From Marinosulfonomonas sp. (GTDB lineage: Bacteria > Pseudomonadota > Alphaproteobacteria > Rhodobacterales > Rhodobacteraceae), in assembly GCA_026984915.1 (NCBI GenBank), contig JALSRG010000118.1, positions 1 to 64,000 on the forward strand: DNA of 64,000 nucleotides. The letters are read 5' to 3'. Position 1 is the first letter of the stretch. Each line of letters begins with the position of its first letter. Under the pieces are notes generated by a model, which worked only from the letters and a program-made list of their open reading frames with translations, ran no database searches and was not told the origin of the DNA. This document shows positions 1 to 7,488 of this stretch, piece after piece. The position numbers were made by a program, and so were the translations under genes.

Positions 1-562
1 CAGGGGCCGACTGTGTTGCAGGGGCAGGTGGATTGGTCACCACTTTGGCCGGCGAACCCGGCAAGGGCGGGCCGGGCACATCCGGATTCTGCGGCAATGA
101 CGTGGTTGATAACGGGGCGCTGACGATAAATGAAACCGCCGGAAAGGCCTCTGTCGTCGCCGGATCCTCCTGCTTTATCCGCACAGGTTCGATCGGCAGC
201 CCGCGATCGGAATTCCGGGTTTGTGATCCCCGCTGCGCAGGTATCTTCAAACCCTGAGAGACGCCCTGCGACAGCAGAACAGAATCTGGAGGAACATCAT
301 CCGGACCCATCACAAGGTCAACAGGCAGGGCCGATTGCCTGCCGGCCAACCCTGCCATCGGGATTGGCACAAAACCGGCCGGCACAACAAAGGGCTGCTT
401 TTCCCGGAGGGATTGATCCAAAGCCGATTCGGCATTGTCCAATGGCTTTTGCAACAGATCGGCAAAGCGCGTATCCCCGCCCGCAGGTGGAATATCCTGC
501 TGTGCTGATTCCGTCCCGTCAGGCACTGGCGTCCCGATGGGACCTATTCTTGGCATCTGCAT
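1..562 (-). CDS. FliK-like flagellar hook-length control protein, N-terminal part (partial)
   Basis: The minus strand is open from an ATG at 562 to the left window edge, about 187 codons without a stop, so the C-terminus lies outside the window. An in-frame stop lies 17 codons upstream of the ATG, so the start is at 562 or the second Met at 556; an AGGAAG ribosome site precedes it. The product is rich in Pro, Gln, Ala and Ser, starts MQMPRIGPIGTP and shows no folded-domain pattern, as expected for the N-terminal region of FliK, the secreted molecular ruler for the hook. It diverges from the rod-binding gene. Identity rests on composition and context; the diagnostic C-terminal FliK domain is not visible. 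Confidence 0.5.
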   Translation of the reverse strand, partial: MQMPRIGPIGTPVPDGTESAQQDIPPAGGDTRFADLLQKPLDNAESALDQSLREKQPFVVPAGFVPIPMAGLAGRQSALPVDLVMGPDDVPPDSVLLSQGVSQGLKIPAQRGSQTRNSDRGLPIEPVRIKQEDPATTEAFPAVSFIVSAPLSTTSLPQNPDVPGPPLPGSPAKVVTNPPAPATQSAP

Positions 563-613
563 TTCGAATCCCGGATTTCTTCCTGAGCTTGGCCAGACAA
601 TGCAGACGACTGG

Positions 614-628
614 TTACTGATTCTTTAC
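614..628. promoter_or_regulatory. degenerate CtrA-like motif (TTAC-N7-TTAC)
   Basis: Two TTAC half sites are separated by 7 bp in the 116-bp gap between the divergent fliK-like and rod-binding genes. The CtrA consensus is TTAA-N7-TTAA, so each half has one mismatch. Taken alone it is weak; it is listed because better copies occur before other flagellar units here. Confidence 0.2.
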
Positions 629-678
629 CCGATACCGTCATGCTCGGGGAAACTGACTCGAATTTGACGGAATTTATC

Positions 679-984
679 ATGACGCTATCCCAGATTTCGA
701 ATGCGACGGTCCCGGGTTCAACCCTTTCACAGGCGGACAAGGACACGCGGCAGGACAATGCCCTGCGCGCGGCAGCAAGGGAGCTTGAAGCCAGTTTCCT
801 GGCGGAAATGCTGAAATCTGCCGGATTAGGCAAACCGCGCCAGAGCTTTGGCGGCGGTGAGGGGGAAGACCAGTTTGGCTCATTCCTGCGCACCGAGCAG
901 GCCAGGGAAATGGTAAAGGCCGGCGGCATTGGTCTGGCCGAAAGCCTGTACGAAGCCCTGAAGGAGAAATCGAATGAGATATAG
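679..984 (+). CDS. flgJ: Rod-binding protein (FlgJ N-terminal domain type)
   Basis: A 101-residue protein that matches only the rod-capping half of FlgJ; it carries no muramidase domain. FlgJ of this type helps assemble the flagellar rod in the periplasm. The Rod-binding pattern is visible: ALRAAARELEASFLAEMLKS near residue 30, a glycine-rich stretch, then EDQFGSFLRTEQAREMVKAG and GIGLAESLYEAL. The start at 679 is chosen because GACGGA lies just upstream; in-frame codons back to 130 belong to the antisense of the fliK-like gene. Its end overlaps the FlgN-like gene by 11 bp. The peptidoglycan-cutting role is probably supplied by the lytic transglycosylase at 15095-15895. Confidence 0.75.
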   Translation: MTLSQISNATVPGSTLSQADKDTRQDNALRAAARELEASFLAEMLKSAGLGKPRQSFGGGEGEDQFGSFLRTEQAREMVKAGGIGLAESLYEALKEKSNEI

Positions 985-1333
985 TGCTTCTGGCCGGCTG
1001 GCCGACGAACTGGAGGATCTGCTGGATGCGGAACGCCAGATCCTGCTGTGCGGCAATCTGGACGCGATCAACCGCCTGACCAAACAGAAAACGCGCATTC
1101 TGGACAACCCGCACCTGAAGGTGAACAACGCGGAAACCCTGCAGCGCATTCGCCGCAAGGCACAGCGAAACGCGGTTCTGCTTGCCGCAGCCATGGAAGG
1201 CGTGAAGGCTGCGGTCGCACGGCTTGGGCACTTGCGAAAAGGACCAGCGCCATTGGATACATATGACTGTCACGGTCAGCGCAGGCGGTTGGGCGACCAA
1301 TCCATTGCCTCCGGTATGGAGCATAAAGCCTGA
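974..1333 (+). CDS. flgN: FlgN-like flagellar chaperone
   Basis: A small, mostly helical 119-residue protein with heptad-like leucines (LADELEDLLDAERQILLCG) followed by a basic helix and a C-terminal LDTYDCHGQRRRL segment. This tail (LxTYDxxGxR) is seen in FlgN-like proteins of Rhodobacterales. FlgN acts in the cytoplasm as export chaperone for the hook-filament junction proteins FlgK and FlgL, both encoded later in the cluster. The gene overlaps the rod-binding gene by 11 bp, so the two are probably translationally coupled. The assignment rests on the tail motif, size and position. Confidence 0.65.
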   Translation: MRYSASGRLADELEDLLDAERQILLCGNLDAINRLTKQKTRILDNPHLKVNNAETLQRIRRKAQRNAVLLAAAMEGVKAAVARLGHLRKGPAPLDTYDCHGQRRRLGDQSIASGMEHKA

Positions 1334-1349
1334 GCCTGCTGGCATGGAC

Positions 1350-1371
1350 CCGGACCGCTTCTGCGGGCCGG
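1350..1371 (+). terminator. GC-rich stem-loop after the FlgN-like gene
   Basis: The arms CCGGACCGC and GCGGGCCGG pair over 9 positions with one A-G mismatch around a TTCT loop, 16 bp after the FlgN-like stop. No T-run follows, so it is only a possible end-of-operon structure. Confidence 0.3.
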
Positions 1372-1410
1372 ACCGGTTAATTCAAATACCACCGAAATGC
1401 CTGCGGCGAT

Positions 1411-1425
1411 TTAGGAAAGCCTTAG
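1411..1425. promoter_or_regulatory. degenerate CtrA-like motif upstream of flagellin (TTAG-N7-TTAG)
   Basis: Two TTAG half sites with 7-bp spacing lie about 160 bp before the flagellin start codon. Each half differs by one base from the CtrA half site TTAA. Weak on its own. Confidence 0.2.
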
Positions 1426-1546
1426 GATTTTGCACCGAATGTGGCTTTGCGCCCCAAAAGGGGTGGCGCGGCACCCGATAAGTTCAGGTTTGCCGCATTT
1501 GTCAGAATGGCACTTCAACAACCGGGCACATGACCGGTTCGGAAAC

Positions 1547-1563
1547 GCGGCGTAAAGCGCCGC
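1547..1563 (+). promoter_or_regulatory. GC-rich hairpin in the flagellin 5' leader
   Basis: GCGGCG and CGCCGC form a perfect 6-bp stem with a TAAAG loop. It ends 20 bp before the flagellin ATG and just upstream of the GGAAAA ribosome site. In Caulobacter, FlbT acts on the flagellin leader mRNA; flbT is encoded three genes downstream here, so this hairpin is a plausible target. The structure is seen directly; the regulatory role is inferred. Confidence 0.35.
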
Positions 1564-1583
1564 TTTGACTAAAGGAAAACGAT

Positions 1584-2876
1584 ATGTCCAGTATTCTGAC
1601 AAATACCAGCGCAATGGTTGCTCTTCAGACATTGAAGAATACCAACATGAACCTGACCAAGGCGCAGGGTGAAATTTCAACCGGTAAATCCATCGCCTCT
1701 GCCAAGGACAATTCGGCAATATGGGCGATCTCGAAGGTTATGGAAGCCGATGTGAACGGCTTCAAGGCAATCTCCGACAGCCTGTCGCTTGGGGAATCAA
1801 CTGTTGCCGTTGCCCGGCAGGCATCCGAAACGGTGACCGATCTTCTGACCCAGATCAAAGGCAAGGTCGTTGCGGCGCAGGAAGACAATGTTGACCGCGG
1901 CAAAATCCAGGCCGACATTGCCGCCCTGACCAAACAGGTGACATCTGTTGTCAACGCCGCGCAGTTCAACGGGCTGAACCTTGTTGACGGCAATATCACG
2001 ACAACCAATACCGATGGCAACACGGGTATCGATGTTCTTGCCTCTCTCAATCGGGATGCCTCGGGTACGGTTTCGTCCAGTTCCATCGGCGTTGCCTCGC
2101 AGAACCTTTCGCTGACAGGCGGTACCGCCCTGACCAGTGCCGCGGCCTCTGTCGGTACGGATCCAGGAACCGCCGGTGTTATCGATGCAAACAATGGCGG
2201 CACCAGCGATTCGATCAAGCTGGATACATTCGCCTTTCTCGATGCGTCCGGCGGTGCAACCGGCACGGCGGCGCTGGCCCGCGGCACGGCCGGCCTGGAC
2301 AATACAGTGGCCGGTGGCGTCATGGCCGGAGACCAGCTTACATTCCAGATCGGATCCGTCGAGGCGCAATATACCGTTCGCGAAGGCGATACAGCCGAAG
2401 CCATCGTTGCCGGCATGAAGTCGGCCTTTCAGGCGGCTGGCCTGAGCAATACTGATTTCACGATGGATATTGATGCCGTTGCCGGTGAACTGAAGATCAC
2501 GAACAACACCAATGCCGACGTGGCATTTTCAATGTCTGCCTCGCGCGGCTCCGGCGGCTTGTCTGGTCTGGCCACCATTGATGTTTCCACCGCCACCGGA
2601 GCGCTTGCAGCGCTTGGTTCGGTGGAAAACCTGATCCAGACATCAATTGACGCCTCGGCATCTTTTGGTTCTGTCGAAGGCCGGATCGAAATTCAGAACA
2701 ACTATATCGGCAAACTGACCGATTCACTCAAGGCCGGGATCGGATCTCTGGTGGATGCCGACATGGAAGAGGCATCGGCCAGACTGCAGGCCCTGCAGGT
2801 CCAGCAGCAGCTGGGCATTCAGGCCCTGTCGATTGCGAATCAGGCCCCGCAGTCAGTCCTGTCCCTGTTCCGTTAG
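1584..2876 (+). CDS. fliC: Flagellin
   Basis: Main filament subunit, 430 residues, exported by the flagellar type III system. The conserved N-terminal helical region is clear (MSSILTNTSAMVALQTL, then KAQGEISTGKSIASAKDNSA), as is the C-terminal region (FGSVEGRIEIQNNYIGKL and the end SIANQAPQSVLSLFR). The middle, roughly residues 150-330, is rich in Gly, Ala, Thr and Ser and forms the surface-exposed variable domain. The start has a good AAGGAAAA ribosome site. The gene is flanked by GC-rich stem-loops on both sides and followed by flaF and flbT, the flagellin regulators of alphaproteobacteria. Confidence 0.95.
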   Translation: MSSILTNTSAMVALQTLKNTNMNLTKAQGEISTGKSIASAKDNSAIWAISKVMEADVNGFKAISDSLSLGESTVAVARQASETVTDLLTQIKGKVVAAQEDNVDRGKIQADIAALTKQVTSVVNAAQFNGLNLVDGNITTTNTDGNTGIDVLASLNRDASGTVSSSSIGVASQNLSLTGGTALTSAAASVGTDPGTAGVIDANNGGTSDSIKLDTFAFLDASGGATGTAALARGTAGLDNTVAGGVMAGDQLTFQIGSVEAQYTVREGDTAEAIVAGMKSAFQAAGLSNTDFTMDIDAVAGELKITNNTNADVAFSMSASRGSGGLSGLATIDVSTATGALAALGSVENLIQTSIDASASFGSVEGRIEIQNNYIGKLTDSLKAGIGSLVDADMEEASARLQALQVQQQLGIQALSIANQAPQSVLSLFR

Positions 2877-2886
2877 GGGACATGAC

Positions 2887-2908
2887 GGGGCGCCCGATGC
2901 GGCGCCCC
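2887..2908 (+). terminator. Stem-loop after flagellin
   Basis: GGGGCGC and GCGCCCC form a perfect 7-bp stem 10 bp after the flagellin stop. A second hairpin (CGCGGG/CCCGCG, 2917-2932) follows. There is no T-run, so these fit partial termination or 3'-end stabilisation of flagellin mRNA ahead of flaF better than full termination. Confidence 0.45.
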
Positions 2909-2965
2909 TCACCCCCCGCGGGACACCCCGCGTTCTGATGACCCCTGTCATTGAAAGGTAATGAC

Positions 2966-3340
2966 ATGAACGCTCTGAACCTGGCCCGATCCGCCTATGC
3001 CGGAACAGCCACCCCAATTCGCACCGATCGCGGCACCGAATACGATGTATTTGCCCGGATCACCCATCAGATGAAATCAGCCGCCGAACACCCTGACCGA
3101 TTTCCCGCCCTTGTGCAGGCACTGCATGAAAACCGAAGGTTGTGGACCATACTGGCGGCAGATGTATCGGGAAAGGATAATGCGCTTTCCGAGACCCTGC
3201 GGGCCCAGATTTTCTATCTGGCCGAATTTACCAAACACCATTCACGCAAGATTCTGGCCGGCGAAGGCACAATCGACGCGCTGATCGACATCAACACCGC
3301 CATCATGCGCGGCCTTCGCGGAGAGGAGGCCCCGTCATGA
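2966..3340 (+). CDS. flaF: Flagellar biosynthesis regulator FlaF
   Basis: A 124-residue protein with the FlaF pattern: MNALNLARSAYAG at the start, then helical segments including LHENRRLWTILAADV and LRAQIFYLAEFTKHHSRKIL. In Caulobacter FlaF is needed for flagellin synthesis or secretion and works opposite FlbT. The ATG at 2966 is preferred over an in-frame TTG at 2951 because GAAAGG sits just before it. The gene overlaps flbT by 4 bp (ATGA), indicating translational coupling. Confidence 0.9.
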   Translation: MNALNLARSAYAGTATPIRTDRGTEYDVFARITHQMKSAAEHPDRFPALVQALHENRRLWTILAADVSGKDNALSETLRAQIFYLAEFTKHHSRKILAGEGTIDALIDINTAIMRGLRGEEAPS

Positions 3341-3741
3341 GTGGACTGATCCTGAAACTTGGCCCAAAAGAGCGGGTGTTGATCAACGGTGCGGTCATCG
3401 AAAACGGAGACCGCCGCAGCCGGCTGGCAATTGTGACACCGAACGCGAATATTCTGCGTCTGCGTGATGCAATTCATCCCGAGGAAGTGAACACACCGGT
3501 ACGCCGTGTCTGTTATATTGCCCAGCTTGTGCTTTCCGGCGACGCGGACAAGGACGAGGCCCGGCTGCAACTGCTGCGCGGCATTGAACAACTGAGCCAG
3601 GCGCTGAATGATCCGGACAGCCACAAGCAGCTGAGCCTGGCAACCCAGGCAGTGATCGACGGCCAGTATTATCAGGCCCTGAAGGCACTGCGCAGCCTGT
3701 TGCCCAGAGAGGGGCGGCTGCTGGCCGCGCATCCCCACTGA
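3337..3741 (+). CDS. flbT: Flagellin synthesis repressor FlbT
   Basis: A 134-residue protein with typical FlbT sequence: MSGLILKLGPKERVLINGAV, ENGDRRSRLAIVTPNANILR and RRVCYIAQLVLSGD. FlbT post-transcriptionally regulates flagellin in alphaproteobacteria by acting on the flagellin mRNA leader. It starts inside the flaF stop (4-bp overlap), and its own stop shares one base with the next ATG (TGATG), so flaF-flbT-DUF1217 form one tightly coupled unit. Confidence 0.9.
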   Translation: MSGLILKLGPKERVLINGAVIENGDRRSRLAIVTPNANILRLRDAIHPEEVNTPVRRVCYIAQLVLSGDADKDEARLQLLRGIEQLSQALNDPDSHKQLSLATQAVIDGQYYQALKALRSLLPREGRLLAAHPH

Positions 3742-4538
3742 TGTTTCAGCCAACCATACCCTTGGGCGGCTATGCTGGCTGGGCCTTTCTCAGCCGGACA
3801 AAGGAGAAGCAGCAGGCGGCTTTTGAACATTCGCCCGTAATCGAAAGGGAAACCCGTTATTTCGAAAAGAACATCGGCAAAATCAGAACCGCGGAAGAGC
3901 TGGTTTCAGACCGGACACTCCTGAAGGTTGCCCTGGGGGCATTCGGGCTGGACGATGACATCAACAGCAAGGCATTCATCCGGAAAATACTTGAAGACGG
4001 CACACTGACGACCGACGCCCTTGCCAACAAACTGTCCGATAAACGGTATCTGGCATTCTCCAAGGCGTTCGGATTTGGAGATTTCGCGGTCCCGCGCACC
4101 GGCCTGAGTGAGTTCGGGGCCGAAATTACCGGCCTTTTCAAAGCGCGAAGCTTTGAAAAGGCCGTGGGTGACCAGAATGGTGATTTGCGTCTTGCCCTGA
4201 GTTTGCAACGCGACCTGAAGGAGATCGCTGACAAGAAAACAAGCGTGGACACCAAGTGGTACTCGATCATGGGGCAACCGCCGCTTCGCAAGGTTTTTGA
4301 AACAGCTTTTGGTCTGCCCTCCTCTTATGCCACAATTGATCTGGACACACAGCTGAAGGGTTTCAAGGACCGCGCTGAAAGGACATTTGGCAGTGCCGAT
4401 ATTTCCCAGTTCACCGACCCGGCAAAACAGGAGAAACTTATCCGGCTGTTTCTGGTCCGCTCTGAGGCTCAGGCCTTTACCGCCGGCGCGGTTCGTGGCC
4501 AGACCGCACTTGCGTTACTGCAGGGTGTTGGCCGTTAA
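3741..4538 (+). CDS. DUF1217 flagellar-cluster protein
   Basis: A 265-residue protein recognised as the DUF1217 type, which recurs in flagellar loci of Rhodobacterales and rhizobia. Its role is unknown. Visible features are a repeated all-helical pattern with motifs such as FEHSPVIERETRYFEKNI, LLKVALGAFGLDDDINSKAF and LRKVFETAFGLP, and no signal peptide or membrane segment. Its first base is the last base of the flbT stop. The C-terminal codons overlap a possible transposase remnant on the other strand, so the last residues may differ from the ancestral protein. Confidence 0.75.
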   Translation: MFQPTIPLGGYAGWAFLSRTKEKQQAAFEHSPVIERETRYFEKNIGKIRTAEELVSDRTLLKVALGAFGLDDDINSKAFIRKILEDGTLTTDALANKLSDKRYLAFSKAFGFGDFAVPRTGLSEFGAEITGLFKARSFEKAVGDQNGDLRLALSLQRDLKEIADKKTSVDTKWYSIMGQPPLRKVFETAFGLPSSYATIDLDTQLKGFKDRAERTFGSADISQFTDPAKQEKLIRLFLVRSEAQAFTAGAVRGQTALALLQGVGR

Positions 4539-4598
4539 ACGGCGACCGAGCGGCTCGATAATCTGCCGCGCCGCATCACTCAGCTCAAATCTCGCCAT
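4515..4598 (-). pseudogene. Possible remnant of an IS5-type transposase start
   Basis: A 27-codon minus-strand reading frame begins MARFELSDAARQIIEPL and soon stops. This resembles the opening of many IS5-family transposases (M-x-R-F-x-L-x-D-x-x-W-x-x-IEPL), with Ala-Arg where Trp is normally found. No further transposase or clear terminal repeat was seen. It sits exactly in the junction between DUF1217 and fliI. The match is short and could be chance. Confidence 0.3.
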
Positions 4599-4691
4599 CT
4601 TCACCCCCCTGCTCTTTGCAGAAGCGAACCACACACCGATGGATCAGGGTATCTTCTTTATGGATACAGAACCTACCCTGCACCGGGCTTG

Positions 4692-6032
4692 TCAATCGTC
4701 AGCCGGTTCTTGTTCATCCGCCTCCAGACAACGTGCAAGACGCCTGAAACATGCGTCTATGCCATCACTGGAATCTTCTGACAGAAACCGCTCCAACGCG
4801 GGCCAGACGCGGATGGCAGCATCTGTCAGCGGATCGGAACCCTGAGAATACAGACCGGCCTTGATCATCATCTCAGCGTTTTCATAGGCCCCCAACAGGC
4901 TGCGCGCACGGGCAATTACCGCGTTCTCCTCTGGTGTTGCCGCCTCTGGCAGGCTCCGCGACACGCTGCGCAACAGATCTATCGCCGGAAACCGGCCGCG
5001 CTCGGCAATTTTACGGTCAAGAACCACATGCCCGTCCAGAACACCGCGCAGAATATCGGCGATCGGCTCTTCCATATCCGAGCCGGCCACCAGCACGCTG
5101 AACACGGCTGTTATGTCCCCACTTTGGGCTGACCCCGGCCCCGCCCGTTCGCACAGGGACATGATCAGATGCGCCGTGGATGGCGGATACCCCCGCAGTG
5201 ACGCGGCTTCGCCCGAGGCCAGGGCCACCTCGCGATGCGCATCGGCAAACCGCGTGATCGAATCTGCCAGCAACAACACGTGCTGGCCCTGATCGCGAAA
5301 ATGTTCAGCCACCGCCATTGCCGTCCAGGCACAGCGCCGACGCACCAGCGGCGACTGATCGGACGTGGCCGTAACAACAACCGACCGCGCCATGCCTTCG
5401 GGCCCAAGCACATGGTCGACAAACTCTCGCACCTCCCTGCCGCGTTCGCCGATCAGGGCAATGACCACGACATCGGCCTGAACACCGCGGGCAAACTTTG
5501 CCAGCAGCGTTGATTTGCCCACACCCGACCCGGCAAACAACCCGATCCGCTGACCGCGCACGATCGGCAGCAAGGTATCAAAAACCGCGATATGTGTTTC
5601 CAGCCTTCCGCGCATCGGCCGCCTCTCAGCCGCCTTCGGGGGCTGCGCACGCAGAGGGTGATCAATGGCACCACGCAACAATGCACGGCCATCAAGCGGC
5701 CGTCCCGAGGGATCAATAACCCGTCCGATCCAGTGATTACTGGGCGCAATGCGAAGCTCTCCGAGCAATAAGACACGATCCCCAATGACGACACCCTCGG
5801 CCGACTGGTCGGGCAGCACCGTTATTGTTTCCGCCTGCAGCTCAAGAACCTCACCATATATATCCGCCCCGGTTCTGTGGCAGATGCAAATCTGGTCGCC
5901 CAGACTCGCCAGATGCGATAACCCGGTCACTGTCAACACACCCCGGCCGACACCGGCAACACGTCCGACATTATAAATGGGACGAAGCGCCGAAATTTCA
6001 GCGGTAAGACATTCGAGTTCAGAAACGGGCAT
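4692..6032 (-). CDS. fliI: Flagellar export ATPase FliI
   Basis: A 446-residue ATPase of the F1-beta-like family that energises flagellar type III export at the cytoplasmic face of the basal body. The Walker A loop is GLFAGSGVGKSTLL, followed by the conserved GERGREVREFV and, for Walker B, HVLLLADSITRFADAHRE; the RGYPPSTAHL motif is also present. The ATG at 6032 is preferred over one 24 bp upstream because AGGAGA lies 5 bp before it. It is transcribed alone, divergently from flgB, with an 84-bp shared promoter region. FliH, its regulator, is at 22700, and a possible FliJ counterpart at 10741-11127. Confidence 0.95.
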   Translation of the reverse strand: MPVSELECLTAEISALRPIYNVGRVAGVGRGVLTVTGLSHLASLGDQICICHRTGADIYGEVLELQAETITVLPDQSAEGVVIGDRVLLLGELRIAPSNHWIGRVIDPSGRPLDGRALLRGAIDHPLRAQPPKAAERRPMRGRLETHIAVFDTLLPIVRGQRIGLFAGSGVGKSTLLAKFARGVQADVVVIALIGERGREVREFVDHVLGPEGMARSVVVTATSDQSPLVRRRCAWTAMAVAEHFRDQGQHVLLLADSITRFADAHREVALASGEAASLRGYPPSTAHLIMSLCERAGPGSAQSGDITAVFSVLVAGSDMEEPIADILRGVLDGHVVLDRKIAERGRFPAIDLLRSVSRSLPEAATPEENAVIARARSLLGAYENAEMMIKAGLYSQGSDPLTDAAIRVWPALERFLSEDSSDGIDACFRRLARCLEADEQEPADD

Positions 6033-6078
6033 CGGATTCTCCTGATCAACCTGCAAACCATTTCTAAAGGAATCAGGG

Positions 6079-6093
6079 TTAAGGCTTGATTGA
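6079..6093. promoter_or_regulatory. CtrA-like motif between fliI and flgB (TTAA-N7-TTGA)
   Basis: The 84-bp gap between fliI and flgB contains TTAA, 7 bp, TTGA, one mismatch from the CtrA consensus TTAA-N7-TTAA. It lies 24 bp before the flgB start, so it could act on either divergent promoter. It has not been tested experimentally. Confidence 0.35.
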
Positions 6094-6116
6094 AGCTATT
6101 CGAGGGAGAAGCCCCG

Positions 6117-6509
6117 ATGTTTGAAAAACTGGAAATATTCCGCATGGCGCAGGCCATGGCTGTCCATGCCTCTGCCCGCCAGTCGCTGATTGCCGAGAAC
6201 GTGGCCCAGGCCGATACTCCGGGCTACAAGGCGCGTGATATTGCATCCTTTGCCGAAATGTATCGTGACCAGACAAAACCCCAGATTCTCCGCACCACCC
6301 GACCAGGCCATTTTGGCGCGGCGCCGCCTTTGCAGTTTTCTGAAAGCTTGGCCGTCATGTCCGATGGAAACGAATCCCCAAACGGCAACACTGTATCGCT
6401 CGAAGCAGAAATGGTGAAAGCCGCCGACGTGCGCCAGGAAAACGATATGGCCATCGCGATCTACAAGAGTGCGCTGGGCATTCTGCGAACCAGTCTTGGG
6501 CGCCGGTAA
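6117..6509 (+). CDS. flgB: Flagellar proximal rod protein FlgB
   Basis: A 130-residue rod subunit with the rod/hook N-terminal motif QADTPGYKARDIASF near residue 35 and the C-terminal helix that packs the rod (AIYKSALGILRTSLGRR). The ATG at 6117 follows GAGGGAGAAG; an upstream TTG at 6090 is less likely. It is the first gene of a nine-gene plus-strand block (flgB to the FliL-like gene at 10201) with short gaps, so it is probably one operon. Confidence 0.93.
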   Translation: MFEKLEIFRMAQAMAVHASARQSLIAENVAQADTPGYKARDIASFAEMYRDQTKPQILRTTRPGHFGAAPPLQFSESLAVMSDGNESPNGNTVSLEAEMVKAADVRQENDMAIAIYKSALGILRTSLGRR

Positions 6510-6520
6510 GGGGATGACAG

Positions 6521-6913
6521 ATGAGTGATCTTCTGAAATCTCTCGCGGTTTCCGCAAGCGGCATGCAGGCCCAGGCCACGCGTCTGCGCTATACATCAGA
6601 GAACATCGCAAATACCGACACCCCCGGCTACCATCGTAAAACTGCGACATTTGAAAATGTGGTGGCAGCGGGGCACCGCACAGGAGAAGTGAGGACAGGG
6701 CCGGTAAAACTGGACCCGTCTGAGCTGAAGCGGATCTATGATCCGGGAAACCCGCTTGCGGATGCAACTGGCCACTATGATGGATCGAACGTCGATCTGG
6801 TGGTCGAAATCGCTGACGCGCGCGAAGCGCAGCGCAGTTACGAGGCGAACCTGAAGATGTTCGACCAGGCGCGGCAAATGTCCGCAAGCCTGCTCGATCT
6901 TCTGCGCCGATAG
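6521..6913 (+). CDS. flgC: Flagellar proximal rod protein FlgC
   Basis: A 130-residue rod protein. The family signature is near the N-terminus: ASGMQAQATRLRYTSENIAN followed by TDTPGYHRK. The C-terminal helix ends SYEANLKMFDQARQMSASLL, as usual for FlgC. It assembles with FlgB and FlgF above the FliE base of the rod. It starts 11 bp after flgB with a GGGGATGACAG leader. Confidence 0.95.
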   Translation: MSDLLKSLAVSASGMQAQATRLRYTSENIANTDTPGYHRKTATFENVVAAGHRTGEVRTGPVKLDPSELKRIYDPGNPLADATGHYDGSNVDLVVEIADAREAQRSYEANLKMFDQARQMSASLLDLLRR

Positions 6914-6924
6914 AGGAGACCAGA

Positions 6925-7215
6925 ATGGACATACGTTCCTCACTTGCCGCCCGGCAATACGCCGCAACGCGACCTGCAACAGCGCCAAAGCCTGATGCCG
7001 GCCGCAACACAGACGCCTTTGCCAAAGTTGCAAATGATTTCGCGGCTACTCTTCAGAAGGGAGAGGACACCGCGCGCGCGTCAATGGCCGGGAATGCGGA
7101 TCCGCACGCTCTGGTTCAGGCCCTCGCCCAGACGGAATTGGCGATCGAGACCGCGGTAACCGTGCGTGACAAGGTGGTCGAGGCTTACCAGGAAATTCTG
7201 CGGATGCCGGTTTGA
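6925..7215 (+). CDS. fliE: Flagellar hook-basal body protein FliE
   Basis: A 96-residue protein of the usual FliE size. The C-terminal half shows the FliE pattern, ending IETAVTVRDKVVEAYQEIL-RMPV. FliE joins the MS-ring FliF to the rod. A GAGGAG ribosome site precedes the ATG. The 3-bp gap to fliQ suggests translational coupling. Confidence 0.93.
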   Translation: MDIRSSLAARQYAATRPATAPKPDAGRNTDAFAKVANDFAATLQKGEDTARASMAGNADPHALVQALAQTELAIETAVTVRDKVVEAYQEILRMPV

Positions 7216-7218
7216 GCC

Positions 7219-7485
7219 ATGGACGAGCTTATCTTCTTTGACACATTACGCCAGGGCTTGTGGATTGCCGTCAAGGTCTCGACACCCATTCTGATGGTGG
7301 CCCTGGTGACGGGCCTGGTGATCGGCCTGTTTCAGGCTCTGACTTCCGTTCAGGAAATGACGCTGACATTTGTACCAAAAGTTGCGGCAATCCTGGCTGT
7401 TTTCTGGGTTTCGATGAGCTTCATGACCGAAACGTTGGTCGGGTTCTTTACCGATCAGCTTATCCCGCTGATTGCCGGAGGCTAG
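7219..7485 (+). CDS. fliQ: Flagellar export gate protein FliQ
   Basis: An 88-residue membrane protein with two hydrophobic segments (about residues 15-38 and 52-75) and the family motif FQALTSVQEMTLTFVPK between them. FliQ forms the export gate with FliP and FliR. Here fliQ sits with the rod genes, while fliP and fliR are in two other blocks of the cluster. Confidence 0.95.
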   Translation: MDELIFFDTLRQGLWIAVKVSTPILMVALVTGLVIGLFQALTSVQEMTLTFVPKVAAILAVFWVSMSFMTETLVGFFTDQLIPLIAGG

Positions 7486-7488
7486 CGT

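Noticed and set aside
130-678. N-terminal extension of the rod-binding protein in the same frame
   Set aside because: It is antisense to the fliK-like gene, lacks family similarity and a ribosome site, and the conserved domain begins after 679.
1625-2416. 263-codon minus-strand open frame inside flagellin
   Set aside because: Shadow of the flagellin coding sequence; the plus strand encodes the clear conserved protein.
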